A stretch of 64,000 bases of DNA, taken from contig OX326959.1 in the NCBI GenBank assembly GCA_946800325.1, positions 5,104,501 to 5,168,500 of the forward strand. Direction: 5' to 3'. Of this stretch, positions 36,387-47,715 are shown one piece after another; position 1 is the first letter of the stretch; the number at the start of each line of letters is the position of its first letter. Both the position numbers and the translations under genes were made by a program. Source of the DNA: Luzula sylvatica (taxonomy: Eukaryota > Streptophyta > Magnoliopsida > Poales > Juncaceae). Below the pieces are notes generated by a model. It was given only the letters and a program-made list of their open reading frames with translations, did no database searches and was not told the DNA's origin.

Positions 36387-36445
<59 letters not shown>
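36387..36445. repeat. (GA)n microsatellite upstream of the TRF-like gene
   Basis: About 29 GA units, 0.4 kb 5' of the start codon on the minus strand, i.e. in the likely promoter region. GAGA tracts are common in plant promoters, but a role here is only inference. Confidence 0.95.
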
Positions 36446-36447
<2 letters not shown>

Positions 36448-37813
36448 ACCAGGAGGTTAACTAGGCAGTTTCGCCGGGAGTTCGCGAGGGGAGAGGATAC
36501 GAAGGAGAAAGGGCGGGGATGTGTTCTACTTCTCCTTTGCGTCGCGACGCAGAGAGCGCGGGTGTAGGGTTTATGGATTTCTCTGGGTTATTAAATTGGG
36601 GATAATTTCCAGTATATCCCTCCAAAAGCATCAAATATCAAAATTATCCTTACAAATTAATTGCCATCAAATATATCCTTTCAAAATTTTGGCCAAATTT
36701 CATATGTCCCCTACAAAGTGCCACAATTCCACATATATCCTTCAAAAATGTGAAATGTCACGAGTACCTCTACACAATTATTATAATTTCGTAGATGCCA
36801 TTTTTATTATTACCGCAATTTTTTTATTTTTTTATTTTATCCCTTGCGTACAATAAGAAATAAAATTTATGTCGAAAAAATTGAAAAAACACAAATTAAC
36901 GTTAATTTTAATGAATGGTTAACGTAAATCTAATAAAAAAGTATTCATGATACTGTAATAATTTTGTAGGAACGTGATTTTCACCTTCTGTAAGGGTACA
37001 TATAAAATTTAGCCTAAAATTTTAACTCCAATTCCAATCAAATTCGAAATCATTTGGATGTATTTCGAAAGTACTTTCAAATAATTTTGTTCTTATTCAA
37101 TTTGTTTAGATTTTCTGTAAAAGATGTATTTATTAGATAGTCAGTAATAATTCAAAATAAGAAAAAATTGTTACTTGATATTTTGTCAAGCACTCTCAAA
37201 TCAAATGCATAAACCCATGAGGAGAAATTGTTTTCCAATTTTTTCTCCACGAGACTTGATGATTTAATTATGATTTAATACCTTAATTTTAATATTTTGT
37301 TAATTAATTGTCAAATCATAAATTAATACTATCAAACATAAATTAGGATGTAAAATTATTAATTAATATATTAAAATTAAAATTAAAAATCAAACGAGGC
37401 ATCAAGTTTTGTGGAGAAATATTTTAGAAGATATAAATCACTACTCCATATAGAAAATTTTGGACCTTTACAAATACCATATCGATACAAACTTGTAATA
37501 TTTGAATTGGTGCATATATCATACCCATACAAACATCAATTGCAGTTGTCATTATTTAATTCAATCTCAATTTATACGCCCAACCAAATCTAATGCCATC
37601 TGAAAAATCGACATAAGGTTTCATCGACCCGTTCAAAATTCCAAATATGCACATATTATAATTCCAATTTCGAAATTACTACAAAAAATTATATTCTTAT
37701 TTTCATTTTTCCAATTTATAATCATAAATCATTTACAAACATGCATCCAAGTCATATCCATTAAAATGTTACGAGCATATATACAACTTTACATATATTT
37801 CAAATCTAAACTT
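36446..37813. other. Intergenic DNA with TATATCC(T/C)-type repeats
   Basis: No gene recognised. 36597-36780 contains diverged repeats with TATATCCTTCAAAA/TCAAATATCAAAATTATCC blocks. A similar inverted block occurs at about 42780-42877, bracketing the LINE region. The remainder is A+T-rich. Confidence 0.5.
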
Positions 37814-37997
37814 AGAATATGTTACTGATCTTTAACTTAGAACTTAATCATCAATGGGCAATGTTATTTATCTCTAATTTTATCCAGATTTCTTAAAATT
37901 TGACGACTTTGATTATTGGCATGGGTTATGTTTAAGGCCGGTTTTGGTACTTCGTGTGGGCTTTCGATGTTAAAACCCATCATATTTACATGTTTAA
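37814..37997. repeat. Left part of a duplicated block (second copy at 46984)
   Basis: GTTATTTATCTCTA, TTATGTTTAAGGCCGGTTTT and TACATGTTTAAACTTT are shared with 46984-47190. The block resumes at 42019-42290 on the other side of the LINE and matches 47180-47715. Confidence 0.85.
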
Positions 37998-38057
37998 ACT
38001 TTGGTTTGTTAAATAATAACACAAATACAAAAGGCTCTAGGCATTGATCCGAGTAAC

Positions 38058-38441
38058 ATGATGGCACTCGACGAGGCCGAAACGAACCTTACACATAGCA
38101 CCCCTCATAAATCCACAAAGGGTACGAGAAAAAATACTAAAATTACAACAAAACTACAAAAATTCATAGCCCTCTCCAAAAAGAAAAAACTTACAAAAAA
38201 AATAATTGAAAGGGCAAATAGGTCTATGTCTTCCTCATTATCTAACTCCTCTATTTTCGATCAAGGAAATATGATGGCATCTCACGATGCCGAGGACGGA
38301 GGAGAGGAGGAACGAGAGAATACGGAGGACATGGCCGAAAAGGGAATCACCGAGGATGGGGAAAACGAGGAGAAATTATATGACTACATGGATGAGGTCG
38401 ACTATGACGAGGAATCTCACGAATGTGAGAATACCGTCTAA
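38058..38441 (+). CDS. LINE ORF1 C-terminal fragment
   Basis: 127 codons, open in frame back to the 5' truncation at 38013. A basic Lys-rich part (residues 15-55) is followed by a very acidic tail rich in Glu, Asp and Asn (GEEERENTEDMAEKGITEDG). Its position before ORF2 indicates ORF1, the RNA-binding protein of L1 elements. The zinc knuckle expected upstream is lost with the truncation. Confidence 0.6.
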   Translation: MMALDEAETNLTHSTPHKSTKGTRKNTKITTKLQKFIALSKKKKLTKKIIERANRSMSSSLSNSSIFDQGNMMASHDAEDGGEEERENTEDMAEKGITEDGENEEKLYDYMDEVDYDEESHECENTV

Positions 38442-38501
38442 TGGAAGCTATCGTAGTTAGCTTTGTATCTTTCTTTCTAAGGAACCGAACTTATTTTTAT
38501 T

Positions 38502-41500
38502 ATGTGTACGAATTTAAATATTTTGTCGTGGAATGTTCGTGGATTAGGATTAAAAGGAAAATGTAATATGGTCAAGGACTCTATTAGAAAAGCTAAACCG
38601 AACATTATTTGCTTGCAAGAAACAAAATGGGCCAATCCCAATCCTTTCTATAAAAAAAGGGTTCTAACCGCACGGCATGGTGACGTGTTATACAAAAACG
38701 CGCAAGGATCAAAGGGGGGACTCATGGTGGCTTGGGACAACAAAGTCTCCTTGATTGATTCCTTCCACACCCAATCTTGTATAAATATCATATTCGCAAG
38801 AGAAGACGGAACAAAGTTCCTACTCTCCAACACATACGGGCCGGCCTCGGCATCATCAAGGGAAAAGTTAAATTACGTTCGGGAAATAGTAGGAATAAAT
38901 AAGGATTTAAATCTACCATGGATAATCATAGGAGATTTTAATTTAATTAGATCAAGCCATGACACGACCGCAACCAATCTCAACACAAACATGATGTTAC
39001 ATTTCAATGAGGCAATCGACTCGGCCAATCTAACGGAAATCCCATTAAGAGGAAGGAAATTCACATGGTCAAATAAAAGGGAAAATCCAACCCTAGCGCG
39101 CTTAGATAGAGCTTTCATTTCGGAACACCTATTAATACAAAACATGACGATCACTCTCGAAGATCTACCAATGACCACCTCGGACCACACACCAATAATA
39201 CTAAAGATCAAAAATAACCAAATCGAGATGTCTAAATTATTTAGATTCGAAAGAGCGTGGCTAAAATTTGAGGAATTGAACGGGTTGTTACCCGATTGTT
39301 GGCAACAACCGGCAATAACAAATGACAATCAAATTAAATCCTTCCAAAAAAGCCTCGACAAATCAAGAAAAAAAATAAAGGAATGGGCAAAAGCGAAATT
39401 CAAATCATCAGACATTGAGCACGATGATTGTCTCCTAATCATAAAAATTCTAGATCTTGCCGAGGAGGAACGGGATCTATCAATGGACGAATTACGATTA
39501 AGAATCTCGGCAAAGGAAAAAATTTGCGAATTGGTAAACCTCAAAGAGGCCGTATGGCAACAAAGGACGTCATGTACTTGGCTAAAACTAGGTGATGCAA
39601 ACACCAAGTATTTCCACGCCATAGCTTCGGCACGGAATAAAGGAAATAGAATAACGACAATCAAAATTGATGAGGAAATGATTTCGGACCCTAGCCGAAT
39701 ACAAGTAGAATTCGATGCTTATTACGAAAACATCCTCGGCATAGCACCCCCCCTTCCCTCTAACTCAAGACACGGGGGCGCTAATACAAGCCGAACCAAA
39801 CAACACAAGCACATTGTTGGATCTAGCGAACCCTTTTACCGATGAGGAAATTAGACGGACCGTCATGAACATGAAAAAAGGAAAATCGGTGGGACCCGAA
39901 GGATTCCCAATAGAATTCTACCAAAGTTTTTTCGAAATAATAGAACCAAAACTCAAAGGCTTATTTGACAATTTCTACAATCATACCTTGGTTCTAGATT
40001 CCATAAACGACGCAATAATAACCTTAATTCCAAAAAAGGAGGAAGCCATAGAAAGAAAAGATTTTCGCCCAATTAGCGTCATCAACACGATCGGAAAAAT
40101 TTTCTCGAAGAGTTTGGCCGCGAGATTGCAACCCAAAATGGAGAATCTTATTCATCGCGACCAAGCCGCTTTCATAAAAAATAGATCCATAGGTGAAGTC
40201 TTCCTCTCGGCACGAGAACTACTTAGTGCGGCACACAAAAGAAAAATACCGATGATCATGCTCAAATTAGATTTCTTTAAAGCTTTCGACACAATCTCAT
40301 GGGACTATATCCAAAACCTTCTTGCGGCTCGGGGTTTTCCGGCAAAATGGTCAAGATGGGTAAAGGAGTTGTTAAGCTCGGCAACGTCAAAGGTGAAAAT
40401 AAACGGAAACATAGGAAAAAAATTTAAACACAAACGCGGAGTAAGACAAGGGGATCCCTTATCACCGATGCTTTTCGACTTGGTGGCCGACTCGCTACAA
40501 ACCTTCCTCCAAAAAACAAACCACCTAATGGCATCACCGGTCAAGTTTGCAACAAGGGCTCTCCAATACGCCGACGACACTATCCTCTTTGTCGAGGCGC
40601 ACCCGATCAATCTCAAGGTATTAACGTACACTCTAAATCTCTTTCAACGGATTTCGGGACTTACAATAAATTGGGACAAAACCGTATTTGTTCCAATAGC
40701 CATACCGGAGTCCTTATATGAGACATTAGAGAGGATACTACATTGCACGAGAACAACACTACCAATCTTGTACCTCGGCATGCCTTTGAACACAAAAAAA
40801 CCAAGGAAAATTGACTATATCCCCCTAATTAAGAAAATGCAATCTCGATTATCGGGATGGAAAGGAAAATGTTTATCTTTGGGAGGACGTTTGGTACTCG
40901 CGAAATCGGTGCTAAATGCGGTGCCGACATATTTCATGCAATGCTTCCGCCTCCCAAAATGGCTAATTAAGGAAATTAATAAAATAACAAGGAAATTTCT
41001 TTGGAAAGGTGATAAGGATTGTCTAGGTGGACATTGCCTAATTAATTGGAAAAAGATTTGCTTACCAAAGGAAAATGGAGGATTAGGGATGCTAAACATC
41101 GAAACGCACAACACGTCTCTCTTGCTAAAATGGCTTTGGAAACTTTGCCAAAATAGTGATGGAATGTGGGCGACCACCATTAAAAATATTTACGGTATCG
41201 AACACGCTTCCGAATAAGAAAACGTGGCAAGCAAGCACCCCTCCTACTTCATCAAAGACCTCCGTGCACTTCTCTCACAATTTCGAATCGCATACGATTT
41301 TGACCCGACAACGAACCAACATGCATGGATGGGCAAACCGAATATTTTTTCCACCGCCGCAACCTACAAGCTCCTAATAAATCCGGGAATGATAAGTGAG
41401 TGGAACACCGCCGTATGGAAAACAAAAGCGCCCGTCAAAACAAGATTCTTTACATGGTTGGCTCTCAACGAAAGAATTTTAATGGGTGATATATTGAAAA

Positions 41501-41850
41501 AAAGAAATTGGCCACACGCGACGACGTGCAAAAATTGCAACAATAATGTCGAAGAATCGGCGACACACTTATTCATCAATTGCACATATGCAAAAAGTGT
41601 TTGGCGGGGAGTTGGTCGCATCCTAGGAGTCACTTTTGGGGCTCGCGACAACTTGCCGAAATTTTGGTTGCACAATCGGCAAAAATATTCCAAAGAAAAA
41701 ATGGACGAAATCGACACCTTCTTCGTGGCAACACTTTGGACTATTTGGAAAGAGCGAAATGACCGGATTTTCAACCAAAACTACTCGCCACCATCCACGA
41801 CGATAGCGAAGATTGTGTCCGAGGCAAGAAAATGGAAACTTCATTGTTAG
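38502..41850 (+). pseudogene. LINE ORF2: endonuclease, reverse transcriptase, zf-RVT (two lesions)
   Basis: 38502-39845 holds the exonuclease-endonuclease-phosphatase domain: ILSWNVRGLG, ICLQETKW, WIIIGDFNLI and TTSDHTPI. 39814-41217 holds the RT: FRPISVINTIGKIFSKSLAA, LKLDFFKAFDTISWDYIQ, GVRQGDPLSPMLFDLVADSL and LQYADDTILF. 41218-41850 continues in the RT frame with zf-RVT (TCKNCNNNVEESATHLFINC). The two halves are offset by one base at a run of seven C, and a TAA interrupts at 41215. Apart from these, all catalytic boxes look intact, so the inactivation is recent, or the C-run shift could be a sequencing error. Confidence 0.92.
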
Positions 41851-42018
41851 TTGCCGACTTAGGAAATAGCTTCTCTTACTTCTCAATTTTACGTTTTTAG
41901 TTTCTCTTAAGGTCATTTTTTACATTATCATGTAAAATCAAAACGATGTATTAAACTTGCGCTAATATATCAAAAAGAAGCTTAGCTTCTACTTTTTCAA
42001 AAAAAAAAAAAAAAAAAA

Positions 42019-42290
42019 CTTTGGTTTGTTAAGGTGAGAGTTGAACTCATCATGTTTGCATGACTCGTGATTCCGTGAATTCATCATATTTTTGTTGTGA
42101 CGGTTGGTTATATAAATATCATTTTAATTTCGGGTTTTAATCATGCAAATTTTGTATTTCACAAACATGTTAATTGACACTTTAATCATGTTTACTTTTA
42201 TGTTATAAATCTTGGGAAGTTGGAGAAAACTAAAGAGAAATATCACTACTACAGTCTTGACTACACTCCAACAAAAATGTAGCTAGATAC
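42019..42290. repeat. Right part of the duplicated block split by the LINE
   Basis: CTTTGGTTTGTTAAGGTGAG through CTCCAACAAAAATGTAGCTA matches 47180-47715. That copy carries an extra ~268-bp MITE but no LINE. Confidence 0.85.
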
Positions 42291-42960
42291 GAAGAAACCC
42301 TAAACTTTTATGTCATAATCATGTTTACTTTAATTATGTTTATTTTTATGTCATAAAATTACAAAAAATAATCATTCTATCAATCTCAAATGACAAAAAC
42401 AAAAATATAAAAAAAAAAGTTTCATTGCAAAAATATAACAATAACTTGAAATATTATTAAATTGTAGATGTGGTTTCGTTTTGTCAAGCGAGTAAGGATA
42501 CGTGTATTATTTTTATTATTGAGAGGTACATGTGATATTTGTATTCTTAAAAGGGTAAATACGATGTCTCTTTCCAACGAATAGTAGGCGGTCAAAAATA
42601 ATAAAAGAGACATATTATTTTTCGGTGAGTAGTACACGTTGAAGAGAGAAAAGTGGACTGGAGGAAGGGAGGATATGCGAGGCGAGGAAATGGGTTAAGG
42701 ATAGTTTGGGAACTTAATAAATTTTATTTTAAATCTAACATAAATGTTAATTATATTTAAATTTGATAGGAATAGATTTACGGGAGGACAAAATTCGATA
42801 TTTGTAATTTTAGAAGAATATATTTGATATTTTGAATTTTTAGGAAGGATATGAGAAATTACCCCTTAAATTAAAGAAAAGATAAAAGGGTTATTTGAGA
42901 AAATACAATCTAAATCAAAATCGAACAACTGCTGAGTGTTGGGCTTCTTATTAATTGGAC
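42291..42960. other. Non-coding A+T-rich interval
   Basis: No gene recognised. 42780-42877 resembles, in inverse orientation, the repeat at 36597-36780. Confidence 0.45.
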
Positions 42961-42962
42961 CA

Positions 42963-43100
42963 ATTTAATAATTATATTAATTAAGGGCGCGAACGGGAAA
43001 GTAAAAAATTTAATAATTATATTAATTAAGGGCGCGAACGGGAAAGTAAAAAATTTAATAATTATATTAATTAAGGGCGCGGGTGGGAAAGTAAAAATTC
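42963..43100. repeat. Three tandem copies of a 45-bp unit
   Basis: The unit contains TTAAGGGCGCGAACGGGAAA and TTTAATAATTATATTAA. The first two copies are identical, and the third has GGGTGG in place of GAACGG. Confidence 0.93.
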
Positions 43101-43645
43101 AAAGAACTTGATGCTCAGAGAATCACATAAGGTTTTGCTTGGCTTTGCTTGGTTTGGGAATAAAGAGAGTTAAGGAAAGGGAACAGAAGGAAAAAAAATA
43201 TCAAGAATAAATTTGTTTATCTTATCCATGTTTGGTTTGGAGAGAAAGAAGTGAAGATAAATAGAGAGAATATAACTATAATTATTATATTATTTTTTAT
43301 TTTGAAATTAATTGATGTAAATATAACAAATTATTTTTTAAAGGAAAATATTTGCGAACTTTTTTATGGATAGCATTTTCTTTTCTCTCATTTGCTGATT
43401 GTTTGACTTTGCAAATCTAGTTATTTCGCCGAATTAATTAACAGAACATAGTTCTATCTAATCTAGTAATTACATTAAAACCAAACAACGTATTCTGTAT
43501 ATATTTTATCTGGAATGTGGCAAACGTTAAAAACAAAATTTCAGCCCAAAATTTGCTGCTTCCTAGGTCAAGTAGGATAAAAATAAAAAAAAAGGTAGAC
43601 TTTTTCGTGATAAATATAAATATAATACGGACAGATATATATTAT

Positions 43646-43906
43646 GGGGAGTTCTATCATACACCCTTTTACAAGGGTGTTTTGGGGATTTTAGCAATTA
43701 ATTATATTTGTAAAATGGTGTATCATAAAATTTATCTTTTATGGAGATTTTTGTTTAAATGAACAACAAAAAATTCCAATTTAGTTAAACATTAATTGAT
43801 AAATATATTTGATATCTTACCTTAAATATTCATAAATGGATAATTACTCCAAATACCCTTGAAAATGGGTGTATGATAAGGAAAAGGGTGTATGATAGAA
43901 TCCCCC
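43646..43906. mobile_element. MULE-type MITE, 261 bp
   Basis: Perfect 9-bp target duplication ATATATTAT (43637-43645 and 43907-43915). Inverted ends: GGGGAGTTCTATCATACACC and, from the right, GGGGGATTCTATCATACACC. Same family as the 262-bp copy at 53271, in opposite orientation. Confidence 0.93.
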
Positions 43907-43921
43907 ATATATTATATATAT

Positions 43922-44011
43922 TTACGACTTTATACGTAAATTAACATGAAATTTATAAAAGGCCTCGTCGGAATATGAATCCAGGTCGCCGGAACCACTA
44001 CACTATAAAAC
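43922..44011 (-). mobile_element. Degenerate tRNA-derived SINE-like copy
   Basis: On the minus strand the region resembles the copy at 46725-46850. It shares the CACTACACTA-complement A-box region, a decayed B box (GGATTCATATTCC) and an adjoining TACGACTTTATACGTAAA block. Too degenerate to be transcribed. Confidence 0.45.
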
Positions 44012-44825
44012 CCTTCTTGCTTTCTAACTTAAAAGGTTTGTTTATATATGTTAATATTATTCCTGTATACAGTCATGTATTATTTTTTGTTTTTCTGTGG
44101 CTTAGTAGACAAACACAATCTCAACCGTTCAATTTAAATCAAATTTTTCTACACACATCATGACCGTTCATTGCCCCTCGGACATGGTCTACATGGACCG
44201 GGATATGCTATAAACACATGGTCTATGTGAGCTGTGTCTAAGCCAATAATCATTCCATCTTTCATGCAATTACCCATAAGTTAACTTCTTCTTTTTTATC
44301 AAAATACCTTTTCTATTAATATATGTAGTACTTAAAAAAATTGTTATTTTTATTAATTTTAAGAAAGTCCTAAAGAATTTTTAGCATATAATAATTAATC
44401 TTATTTATAAAGTTTATAAAAATGAAGACATGAGAATGAGCCACGTATGCTATAAATAATTTGATCCACTAATGTTAATTAAGTAGTCATTATTTGATCC
44501 ATTAAAAATAATTTGACCCACTAAATGCTAATTAAGTGATCATTATTTGATTAACAAAAAGTAAATCAATGATTATTAATTTGTATTGATTATTATTAAC
44601 CGTACATTGTTTCAAGAAATTATTAAAATATATAATTCCAAAGAAATCCTTGCTTACTAGAGAGTCACGTCATCATGTTAGTCTGGATCGTTTGATCTTG
44701 ATAAAAATGTCCAGATTAGTCGGTTCTTTATTTGAACGTGGTCCATATAAACTAGCTAATGTTAAAATTACACGAGCCTAGGTCCGTTGCGGACCAAATC
44801 CATTCATTTTTTCTTTATTAAATAT

Positions 44826-45715
44826 GAGAAATTTTCAAAAAAAAAATCCATTTTTTTTTATATTGTAAAAAACCCCCTATATTTTTGAAAACTTCAAAAA
44901 AATCACTCTACCAAACTTTTATTACAAATACCCCCTATAGGGGTTAAAACTAACCATTGACGGTGTTAAAAAAAATTTATCCAAAATACTTTTCTATTTA
45001 CATATATAGTTATTAAAAAAATGTTATTTTTATAAATTTTAAAAAAGTCCTAAATTTTTTTGGCATATAATAATTTTAAAAAAATAATTGTTATATGTTA
45101 TATTTATATAATTTAATATTTCATACATTATATATATTTGACTTTTATATATTTTTTCGTGAAAAACTAACGTAAAATAATAATAAGTTGAACAACAATC
45201 TTAAAAGAACACCTTGAAAATATTTAAAAAATAAAATACCATCAAACTATTAACAAAATGCATAAAAGGGTAATGAAAATAAAAAAATTAGATGTTTAAT
45301 AAGATATTTTTCTATCAATATATTGTCAAGGTGTTTATCTATTGTGGTTTATTTTATTATTATATGATGTTAGTTTTTCTTGAATAATAAATGAAATATT
45401 AAAATTATATAAACACAACAGGTAATAATTTTATTTTTTTTAAATCACTACATGTTAGTAAATGTTTATAAATTTTCTTAAAATTAATAAAAATTGCAAA
45501 AATAAATTAATGATTACATATAAAAATAGAAGGGCATGTTGGCCAAAAAAATCAGTTAATATCATACATGGTTAGTTTTAATCCCCATAGGGAATATTTT
45601 AGAATAAAAGTTTGGTAGAGGATTTTTTTTTTTTGAGTTTTCAAAAAGATAGTTTATTTTACATTGTCCAAAAAAGTCAGAGGTTTTTTTGAAAATTTCC
45701 TACACCCAACTATAT
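44826..45715. mobile_element. Inverted-repeat element, ~0.9 kb with ~140-bp arms
   Basis: 44826-44965 (GAGAAATTTTCAAAAAAAAA ... CTACCAAACTTTTATTACAA) is the diverged reverse complement of 45560-45715. The interior is A+T-rich with no coding sequence. A clear target duplication was not found. Confidence 0.65.
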
Positions 45716-46094
45716 TTCTCTTTCTTCATTTTTTCGGCGGCTAAACCTAACGAGGCAAATAAGAGCTATGGTTGAAGCGATTTCAAACGCGGAGATAATG
45801 GTAGGCGAGGTCAAGAAGCACGAAGAAGGAAAACGATACTATTGATATAGAAAGAGAGTGATGGAGACGGCAAGAGCGAGTTAAAAAACATAAACGATAT
45901 CGTAACAACATAAGCAATATCGCAAATAAAGAAATTTAAACAAAATATATCATAAAAAATACCAAAGAAAGACATGAATACACAACGAAAAACTATACTC
46001 AATCACAACAACCATGTAAAAAAACAAATACTTGAGAAATAAAATAAAAAGTAAAAATCAAGAAAAAAAAATCACGATAAACTTGAAAACATCA

Positions 46095-46120
46095 GCGCAA
46101 TTGCGCGGGCAAAAAGCTAG
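46095..46120 (+). mobile_element. Helitron-like 3' terminus
   Basis: Palindrome GCGCAATTGCGC (46095-46106), then ten bases, CTAG (46117-46120) and a following T. It matches the terminus of the minus-strand element at 18611 (shared CGCGCAATTGCGCG core). The 5' end of the element lies somewhere to the left and I could not fix it. Confidence 0.65.
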
Positions 46121-46724
46121 TTTTATGTATTATATGTTGGGATAGTTCTTCGTTTAATTGGAAGGATAATTTTGGTGCAAGCAAACAAGATGAGATGCAT
46201 GAACCTCAAGAGCATGAGCCAAGAAGATGACTATGATCATAAGTCGGGGATCTTGTTGATGCTTTAAAAATTATTTAAATTAATTAATTATGATGCATCT
46301 AGTGATACCTTGAAAATAAGAAAAAAGAGATCACAATGCGAGGCGAAGAAATATTGTAATTCTACTTACATAGTATAATTTGTTTTGTTATTATTGTGCA
46401 CATATTGTATTATGTAATATTTGAACAAGTGATATCAGAACGACATCATTATAGTGTGATTTAAAATGAAAGGAAAAAATGATATGTTTAAATAGACGGT
46501 TGACCACTACTCATATTGGACGTCGGGATGGAGGATCACTTGTATTGCAATGATTTGTTCGAGCCGGTTCACGATCCCAGAGGGGGAGGTTCAAGCAGCA
46601 TGGACTATTAAATCAGAAAGTCATAGGCACGATAGGTAAGTACATCGAAGGAAGTTTGTTCGAGCACGTATCAAATTCTATAGATGCCTGCGATTTTGTT
46701 CGCGATAAATATAACGCGACGGAT

Positions 46725-46850
46725 ATTTGTACGACTTCATACGTAAAGTATATGGAAATAGAAAGATTAATTCATATGATCTCGTCGGGATTCGAACCCA
46801 GGTCGTGTTTAAAAATCTGAGAGTGCTAACCACTACACTACAAAATTATC
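46725..46850 (-). mobile_element. tRNA-derived SINE-like element
   Basis: The minus strand reads an A-box-like TAGTGTAGTGG (46840-46830) and a perfect B-box core GGGTTCGAATC (46799-46789) with tRNA-like spacing. The acceptor-stem arms do not pair and the anticodon stem is poor, so it is not a functional tRNA. The downstream TTTACGTATGAAGTCGTA block is shared with 43922-44011, as expected for a SINE body. Confidence 0.55.
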
Positions 46851-46983
46851 CCCGAAATATAATTTTAACTTTTAATTTATAAATACACAAATTTGTATGC
46901 TTTATAATTTAACTTTAATTTATATTTACCCATATTTGAATGCTTTAATTTATGTATCCGGATAATTTCTGATAAATTCAATA

Positions 46984-47715
46984 GAATATGTTATTTATCT
47001 GTAACTTATAACTTAATCATCAATGGGCAATGTTATTTATCTCTATTTTTATCCAGATTTCTTAAAATTTGAGTACTTATGATTATCGGCATGGGTTATG
47101 TTTAAGGCCGGTTTTGGTACTTCGTACGGGCTTTGGATGTTCAAGCCCGTCATTATTACATGTTTAAACTTTGATTTGTTAAGGTGAGAGCTGAACTCAT
47201 CATGTTTGCATGACTCGTGAATTCATCATATTTTTGTTGTGAAGGTTGGTTATATATATATAAATGCTAACAAGAATCCGTAAAAAAAATTCAAAAAAAA
47301 ATTCAAAGATCAAAATATACTATTAAAATTAGCAAAATATATTATTGTATTTATCAAAATATACTATCGGAAATGTATTAATTTATTCTGCTAATTTCGT
47401 CAGTATATTTTGATAAATACAATAATATATTTTGCTAATTTTAATAGTATATTATGTTAGTTTCATCAGTATATTTTGCACCTGTGGATTCTTTTTGGAT
47501 TTTTTTTTTTAATTCTCCTTAGCAAACCTGGTTATATATATACTTTTAATTTCGGGTTTTAATCATGCAAATTTTGTATTTCAATAACATGTTAATTAAC
47601 ATTTTAATCATGTTTACTTTTATGTTACAAATCTTGGGAAATTGGAGAAAACTAATGAGAAATATTATTACTACCGTCTTGACCACACTCCAACAACATG
47701 TAGTTAGAGCATATG
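46984..47715. repeat. Paralogous copy of the block split by the LINE (empty site)
   Basis: It aligns to 37814-38012 joined directly to 42018-42290. The junction ACATGTTTAAACTTTGATTT, then GTTAAGGTGAG near 47160-47190, has a single copy of the LINE target sequence. It carries its own insertion at 47262-47529. Confidence 0.88.
47262..47529. mobile_element. Small MITE within the duplicated block
   Basis: Absent from the sister copy (42100-42120 region). Ends GCTAACAAGAATCC and, from the right, GCTAAGGAGAATT are imperfect inverted repeats. GGTTATATATATA occurs on both sides (47248-47260 and 47530-47542) as a candidate target duplication. The interior carries AAAATATACTATTAAAATTAGC-like inverted blocks. 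Confidence 0.65.

Larger units (their letters stand above)
38013..42018 (+). mobile_element. L1-type LINE, ~4.0 kb, nearly intact ORF2
   Basis: Target duplication ACTTTGGTTTGTTAA at 37998-38012 and 42018-42032, with a poly-A tail at 41999-42018. It holds the C-terminal end of ORF1, a ~60-bp gap, then ORF2 with endonuclease, RT and zf-RVT. The 5' end is truncated within ORF1. ORF2 is disabled by one frameshift at a C run (about 39748-39754) and one in-frame TAA (41215-41217). A paralogous empty site without the LINE lies at about 47170-47190, confirming the boundaries. Confidence 0.95.

Noticed and set aside
36387..36567. 60-codon frame beginning in the GA repeat
   Set aside because: Arg/Glu repeat from the microsatellite with no domain.
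46775..46850. Functional tRNA gene on the minus strand
   Set aside because: A and B boxes are present but the acceptor and anticodon stems do not pair; better explained as a SINE head.
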